Assembly: GCA_035373905.1 (NCBI GenBank)
Contig: DAOSOK010000020.1
Span: forward strand, 1 to 64,000
DNA length: 64,000 nucleotides
Source of the DNA: Candidatus Ozemobacteraceae bacterium
GTDB lineage: Bacteria > Muiribacteriota > Ozemobacteria > Ozemobacterales > Ozemobacteraceae
Direction: 5' to 3'
Positions within the stretch are counted from its first letter, which is position 1, and each line of letters opens with the position of its first letter. Below the pieces are notes generated by a model. The model was not told the origin of the DNA. It did not search any database and was given only the letters and a program-made list of their open reading frames with translations. Positions 59,905-64,000 of this stretch are shown here, in pieces. The position numbers and the translations under genes are program-made.

Positions 59905-60756
59905 ATGAGCAAAAAGAATTTTTACGATGTACTGGGCGTGAAGCAGGATGCGACCCAGGACGAGATTAAGCGGGCTTTCAAAACCCTCGCCAAGAAGCAT
60001 CATCCCGACGCCAACAAGGGCAACAAGCGGGACGAGGAAAAGTTCAAGGAAATATCCGAAGCCTACGACACGCTCGGAAACCCCGAATCGCGCAAGCGCT
60101 ACGACATGGAGCAGTCGGGCGGCGTCGATTTCGGCGGCGGGTTCGGCGGCGGGTATCCGGGCGGCCACGAGGGGTTCGAGAGCGCCGAGGACCTCCTGCG
60201 GCGCGTCATGGGAGGGCGCGGCGGGTTCCGGGGCGGGTTCGGCTCGTTCGGGGGTTTCGCCGACATGTTCGGCGGAAACGAGTATGACAACGATGCGGCG
60301 AATCTGAAAGTTCCGCTCGGGATCGCCTGTACCGGCGGGAAGATCCAGGTCTCGGGGCTTCCGGGCGGCTCGCAGACGGTGAATATACCTGCCGGTATAG
60401 AGGACGGCGCCGTCCTGAAGATTCACACGCAAAGCGGCCCGTTTCGGCTTCGCATCAACATCGAGAACGAGCCGCCGTTCCGGCTGAAAGGCAATGTCGT
60501 CCAGACCGAGATCACGATCAACCTGGCCCAGGCGATCCTGGGAAGCCGCATCAAGCTGCGGTCGCCGCGCGGCGAGGACGTGATCCTGACGATCCCGGCC
60601 GGCACCCAGAACGGCGACACCCTTCGGCTGCGCGGCCAGGGCCTCGGCACCGGCGATCTGCACGTCAAAATCGAAGTGCAGATTCCGAAAAAGCTCGACG
60701 ACGAACAGCTCGAGCTGTTCAAAAAGTTCGCCGAATCGGCCGGCATGCGGTTTTGA
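59905..60756 (+). CDS. type II DnaJ (CbpA-like) co-chaperone
   Basis: This 283-residue Hsp40 has a J domain (about 4-70) with the HPD motif that stimulates DnaK ATPase (within KKHHPDANKG, about 31-40). A Gly/Phe-rich linker follows (about 73-117), then the two C-terminal substrate-binding barrels (about 125-275; LPGGSQTVNIPAGIEDGAVL and IPAGTQNGDTLRLRGQGLG). There is no CxxCxGxG zinc region, so it is a CbpA/DnaJ type II member. No strong ribosome binding site is seen. No dnaK or grpE lies nearby. Confidence 0.94.
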   Translation: MSKKNFYDVLGVKQDATQDEIKRAFKTLAKKHHPDANKGNKRDEEKFKEISEAYDTLGNPESRKRYDMEQSGGVDFGGGFGGGYPGGHEGFESAEDLLRRVMGGRGGFRGGFGSFGGFADMFGGNEYDNDAANLKVPLGIACTGGKIQVSGLPGGSQTVNIPAGIEDGAVLKIHTQSGPFRLRINIENEPPFRLKGNVVQTEITINLAQAILGSRIKLRSPRGEDVILTIPAGTQNGDTLRLRGQGLGTGDLHVKIEVQIPKKLDDEQLELFKKFAESAGMRF

Positions 60757-60781
60757 CGTGTCGGGGGTGCGGAATTTTCAA

Positions 60782-60843
60782 CGCACCACAGAGACAAGAT
60801 TTTTCGAGATGCGAGTCAGGGGCGGGTTTGAAACCCGCCCCTG
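60782..60843. repeat. CACCACAGAGAC repeat plus full family A palindrome
   Basis: CGCACCACAGAGACAAGATTTTT (60782-60804) resembles the complement of the element at 14385-14412. It is followed by CAGGGGCGGGTTTGAAACCCGCCCCTG (60817-60843), a complete family A palindrome. Both lie between the DnaJ gene and the OB-fold gene. Confidence 0.6.
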
Positions 60844-60945
60844 CGCATGTGCGCGGAGATACCCGGGGAAAGGTGATTCTGGGGCGGAATTCGGGTATTA
60901 TGGGTGGCAATCGTGTGATGCGAGCAATTTTCAAGGGGAGACATT

Positions 60946-62178
60946 ATGAGCGAGACACCGAAGACCGATTTGCTGCCCGAGGGTGAGGGCATCATCTGCC
61001 CGAGCTGCGGCAGATTCGTTGGGGCGTACGAGCGGTGCCCGCACTGCCAGACCGTCGTTCATAAACGGCTGCCGATCATCTACATCAAACGGTTCGCCGT
61101 GTTCGGGTCGGTCATCGGCCTGATCCTCATGTGGTTCGCCGCCCTCCAGCGCGAGGTGCCCCTGCAGAAGATCGGCGAGATCAAGCCGCAGCACAACATG
61201 GCACTCGTGCGCTGCGTGGGCAAGGTAACCGGCATCCGGGTCATGGAGGACAAGAACAATTTCCAGATCAAGCTCGACGACGACACCGGCATGCTCACCC
61301 TGTCGGGGTTCGACAAGCTTCGGAAGTTCCGCGAGTATTTCAAGGACCGTTTCCCGGCCGAAGGCGACCTGATCGAGGTCACCGGCAACCTGAGCATCTC
61401 CGAGAAGTTCGGCGAGTCGATGTTCGTTTCCGATCCGCGCCGCATCAAGATTCTGAAGAAGTTCGAAGCCGAGCCGGCGACGATCGAGAACATCGACCTC
61501 GACTCGCGCGGCGCGGTGTTCCGGGTGCGGGTAACGGTCGCGGCGACCCGTAAATACCGTGTCGGCACGAACATCACGGTCAAGGACGACACCGGCTCGA
61601 TGGATCTGAACGTGTTCGACAGCGAAATGGACAAGATCGCCGACCCGAAGCTCGCGAAAGCGCTCGTCGAGGTCGGCAACGAGTTCGAGCTCGTCGTTCT
61701 CGTCGATGCCTACAAGGGCAAGCCCCAGCTGCGACTCCACCACCCGGAGCGCGCCGAGTCGATCAAGAAGATCGCCGGGGCAGCCGCCGCCCAGAAAACG
61801 AAAGAGCCCCCGGTGCTGAAGGCGATCGAGGTGCGGGAAGAGCGCGTGCGCGAGATCGTCACCGTCGTCGGCCGCGTCGAGCGGTCGAAGGAGTTCGCCT
61901 TCGGCACGAGCGTCGACATCGCCGACGAGACGGGCACGGTCAACGTCTGGCTGCGCGAGAACGTCCGCAAGACCGTGACGCCCGACCTGTTCAAGACGGG
62001 CGCCACCCTTCGCGTCACGGGCGAAGTCGGCAAGTTCAAGGATCGCCTGCAGATCCTTCCCGCTTCGGATGCCGATCTGAAGGCCGAGGCCGCGCAGGCG
62101 GCACCCTCCCCCGCTCCGGCAGCGACTCCGGCCGCCGCTTCCGACGCCGCGCCGGCTGCCGTTCCCCAGGGCGAGTAG
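60946..62178 (+). CDS. zinc-ribbon, membrane-anchored OB-fold protein
   Basis: This 410-residue protein starts with a double CxxC zinc ribbon (CPSC...CPHC, about 18-34) and one transmembrane helix (about 48-66). Three successive OB-fold-like units follow (about 78-170, 178-275 and 290-385), each with the nucleic-acid-binding pattern of tRNA_anti domains (DDTGMLTLSGF, KDDTGSMDLNVFD, DETGTVNVWLRE). The tail is Ala/Pro-rich. OB-folds behind a membrane helix imply either binding of an extracellular ligand or of nucleic acid at the membrane. The family is not recognised. GGGGAG lies five bases before the ATG. TctA-like permease follows after 13 bases. Confidence 0.8.
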   Translation: MSETPKTDLLPEGEGIICPSCGRFVGAYERCPHCQTVVHKRLPIIYIKRFAVFGSVIGLILMWFAALQREVPLQKIGEIKPQHNMALVRCVGKVTGIRVMEDKNNFQIKLDDDTGMLTLSGFDKLRKFREYFKDRFPAEGDLIEVTGNLSISEKFGESMFVSDPRRIKILKKFEAEPATIENIDLDSRGAVFRVRVTVAATRKYRVGTNITVKDDTGSMDLNVFDSEMDKIADPKLAKALVEVGNEFELVVLVDAYKGKPQLRLHHPERAESIKKIAGAAAAQKTKEPPVLKAIEVREERVREIVTVVGRVERSKEFAFGTSVDIADETGTVNVWLRENVRKTVTPDLFKTGATLRVTGEVGKFKDRLQILPASDADLKAEAAQAAPSPAPAATPAAASDAAPAAVPQGE

Positions 62179-62191
62179 GAGGATGGCGGCG

Positions 62192-63532
62192 ATGGAATTT
62201 TTCACGATCCTCGGGTATACCCTGCTGGGGACGCTGGTCGGAGCGGTGTTTTCACTCTTCCCGTCCCTTCACATCTACAACGTGGCCGGCATCGTGCTCG
62301 TCCTGTGGACCTACCTGGGCGACTCGATGCAGCACGCGGCGGTGGGGCCGTTCTTCATCTCGATGATCACCGCCTTCGCCTTCATCAACACGATCCCGAT
62401 GACGTTCTTCGGGGCACCCGACGAGTCGGCGCAGGTCACGATCCTGCCGAACACGATCTACTTCATGAACGGCAAAGGCTACGAGGCGGCCGTGATTCAG
62501 GGTCTGGGCGCGCTGATCGGCGTTTTCCTGATGATCGCTCTCACGCCGTTGTTCTATTACGTGCTGCCCTACGTCGACGTGGTGCTGTCGGCACACATGC
62601 ACTGGATCATCCTGCTGATCGTCGTCTACCTGGTGCTGAGCGAGTGGCCGAAGGGCTGCGGGTTCGGCACCACTCGGCTCGACCGGTTCAGCGAGGCGAT
62701 GGGTAACGTGTTCGCCGGCTTGTTCACCTGGGTCGTGTCGGGCATTCTGGGCATCATCATTCTGTCGAAGAGTATCATCACGCACGAAATGGGATTCCAG
62801 AACATCATGCCGGTGTTCGTGGGGCTGTTCGCGATTCCGTCGATCCTGCAGAACCTGGTCTCGACGCGGCAGGTTCCGAAGCAGCACATCTGCACGGACA
62901 TCGACGTGACGGCCAACGACATTGGGAAATCGGCATTCGTGGGCACGGTTTCGGGCGCGATCTGCGGCTACGTGCCGGCCATCACGGCGGGCATCGGCTC
63001 GATCATCGCGTCGCACGCCACGGCCATGGGCTTTTCGGCACGCGGCGACGTCCTGTTCATACTGGGCGGGGCGATCACGAAGTTCCTCTACTACGTCGGC
63101 GCCTTTCTGCTCATCTTCGTGGTCACACCTCTCACGCCCGCCGGCGTCGGAAAAGGGGGCCTCAACATCATCCTGCGACCGATTTTTACGGCCGAGCCAG
63201 GCGATTACCTGATGGGCATCTCGGTCATTCTCGTTGCGGGCGGCATCTCGTTCTTCCTGCTGCTGTGGCTGTCGCGGTGGGTGCTCTCGTGGGTCGCCGA
63301 CGTCGATTATCACGATCTGTATTGGGCGGCGTTCGTCGCGATCACGGCCCTCGTCGCTGCCCTGACAGGGTTCCCGGGGCTGTTCACGATGTTGGTCGGG
63401 ACGGCGATCGGCTGCGTTCCGGTCTTTTTCCACGCGCGCAGGAGCAACTGCATGGGCGTGCTCCTGATTCCCATCTGCCTGAATATGGCGGGGTACGGCG
63501 ACCAAGTCGCCGCCCTGTTCGGGCTCCTGTAG
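62192..63532 (+). CDS. TctA/DUF112-like integral membrane permease
   Basis: This protein of about 446 residues has roughly eleven hydrophobic helices and the pattern of the tripartite tricarboxylate transporter large subunit (TctA, COG1784-like). Typical TctA blocks such as the Pro/Gly-rich loops are partly visible (FFGAPDESAQV, GYVPAITAGIGSI). No TctB or TctC genes are next to it, so transport of tricarboxylates is uncertain. The second ATG (62192) is preferred because AGGAGG is nine bases ahead; the first overlaps the ribosome binding site. Confidence 0.78.
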   Translation: MEFFTILGYTLLGTLVGAVFSLFPSLHIYNVAGIVLVLWTYLGDSMQHAAVGPFFISMITAFAFINTIPMTFFGAPDESAQVTILPNTIYFMNGKGYEAAVIQGLGALIGVFLMIALTPLFYYVLPYVDVVLSAHMHWIILLIVVYLVLSEWPKGCGFGTTRLDRFSEAMGNVFAGLFTWVVSGILGIIILSKSIITHEMGFQNIMPVFVGLFAIPSILQNLVSTRQVPKQHICTDIDVTANDIGKSAFVGTVSGAICGYVPAITAGIGSIIASHATAMGFSARGDVLFILGGAITKFLYYVGAFLLIFVVTPLTPAGVGKGGLNIILRPIFTAEPGDYLMGISVILVAGGISFFLLLWLSRWVLSWVADVDYHDLYWAAFVAITALVAALTGFPGLFTMLVGTAIGCVPVFFHARRSNCMGVLLIPICLNMAGYGDQVAALFGLL

Positions 63533-63542
63533 GAGGGAAGGC

Positions 63543-64000
63543 ATGAAAGGTCTGACGCATTTCATCAGCGGCGTGACGCTGGCTTCCTTTTTCGCTCCCG
63601 CCGTGGCCGCCGCCGCCCTCACCAAGAGCGGGAATCCCGACGCGAGCGCCTCGTTCATTCTCGTGCTCGGCGGACTGTACGGCATTCTGCCCGACACGTT
63701 CGACTTCAAGCTCGGCCGGTTCTTCGCGAAAGAAGACGTGACGCTCGAGTTCGACCCGAACAACCCCGATCCACAGGACATGGCGAACCAGGTCGGCCAG
63801 GCCATCGACAAGGCGGCCGTCGAGGGGAAGTTCATTCAGATCCAGTATAACCCGATGCGCATGGGGGCCAACCTCTGGCGGCAGTATGTCGTCAGCTACG
63901 ACGGAGAAAAGAATGAGGTTTCGGTCGTGATAAACGAGATCGTGAACACGTCCCAGCTTCCTTTCCCCGGCACCGAGCCGCCCCCGGACAAGCGCATCGG
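63543..64000 (+). CDS. YdjM-like membrane protein (partial, runs off the window)
   Basis: The first 152 residues are present. The start MKGLTHFISGVTLASFF and LGGLYGILPDTFDFK (about 44-58) resemble YdjM/DUF457 'membrane-bound metal-dependent hydrolase' proteins, where His and the PDxxD-type Asp bind metal. A soluble region with YNPMRMGANLW follows. AGGAGG lies six bases ahead of the ATG. It sits 10 bases after the TctA-like gene, so it belongs to the same operon. Activity is unproven for this family. Confidence 0.65.
   Translation, partial: MKGLTHFISGVTLASFFAPAVAAAALTKSGNPDASASFILVLGGLYGILPDTFDFKLGRFFAKEDVTLEFDPNNPDPQDMANQVGQAIDKAAVEGKFIQIQYNPMRMGANLWRQYVVSYDGEKNEVSVVINEIVNTSQLPFPGTEPPPDKRI

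Noticed and set aside
62252..63835. 527-residue minus-strand frame opposite the TctA-like gene
   Set aside because: Antisense of a hydrophobic membrane protein gives His/Arg/Asp-rich nonsense; no start signal.

Overview
The window is a high-GC bacterial chromosome segment from a Gram-negative-type organism. The evidence for an outer envelope is a pair of lipopolysaccharide-type glycosyltransferases, an OmpA-domain protein, a predicted outer-membrane beta-barrel and many signal peptides. It carries no plasmid, phage or rRNA marker and I found no tRNA. Class II (B12-dependent) ribonucleotide reductase, a B12-binding radical SAM enzyme, a ferritin-like fusion protein and a PPDK-related enzyme fit an anaerobic or microaerobic lifestyle. 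The lineage looks like a poorly sampled environmental phylum (Riflebacteria/Ozemobacteria-like is a guess only; nothing here fixes the taxonomy).

Layout. 1-5.4 kb: a small membrane protein, a REP-like palindrome, then a leftward ABC-2 export operon of GldA/GldF/GldG/DUF4340 type. 5.6-7.5 kb: a degenerate nucleotidyltransferase and an unrecognised protein. 7.6-11.2 kb: two glycosyltransferases and a GAF/degenerate-GGDEF sensor. 11.2-18 kb: housekeeping genes metG, tatD, aroB and nrdJ. 18.1-24.5 kb: a glucosaminidase, an ECF sigma/anti-sigma pair and an unusual run of prepilin-like genes with an embedded OmpA protein. 24.6-31.2 kb: a secreted ComEC-type metallo-beta-lactamase multidomain protein, a chemoreceptor and a cell-wall amidase. 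31.3-38.7 kb: aat, plsY, a DJ-1/ferritin-like fusion, a candidate sigma-54-driven structured RNA, a B12 radical SAM protein, an FmdB-type zinc ribbon and a YgjP-type peptidase. 39.3-43.5 kb: a 1408-residue fusion of a PPDK front half to a complete phosphoglycerate kinase. 43.7-48.3 kb: a secreted metallopeptidase, an Rpn-family nuclease and mosaic debris of Rpn and ArdC genes. 48.3-55.2 kb: a three-gene secreted/outer-membrane operon that includes a long Gly-Thr repeat. 55.8-59.4 kb: a LRAT-like degenerate protein, a LysR regulator and a paralogue of the metallopeptidase. 59.9-64 kb: a DnaJ co-chaperone, a zinc-ribbon/OB-fold membrane protein, a TctA-like permease and a partial YdjM-like membrane protein.

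Intergenic DNA is rich in dispersed short palindromes. I distinguish a GGGGCGGGTTT/AAACCCGCCCC family, a TTCGACAGGCTCAGG family and a GGGGACGTGATACCG REP-like family. One long nested palindrome lies at 38.8-39.1 kb.

The two most unusual items are the PPDK-PGK fusion and the 34.56-34.91 kb leftward transcription unit. The latter has a consensus -24/-12 promoter, a 10-bp long-range stem and a T-run terminator, but no convincing reading frame.
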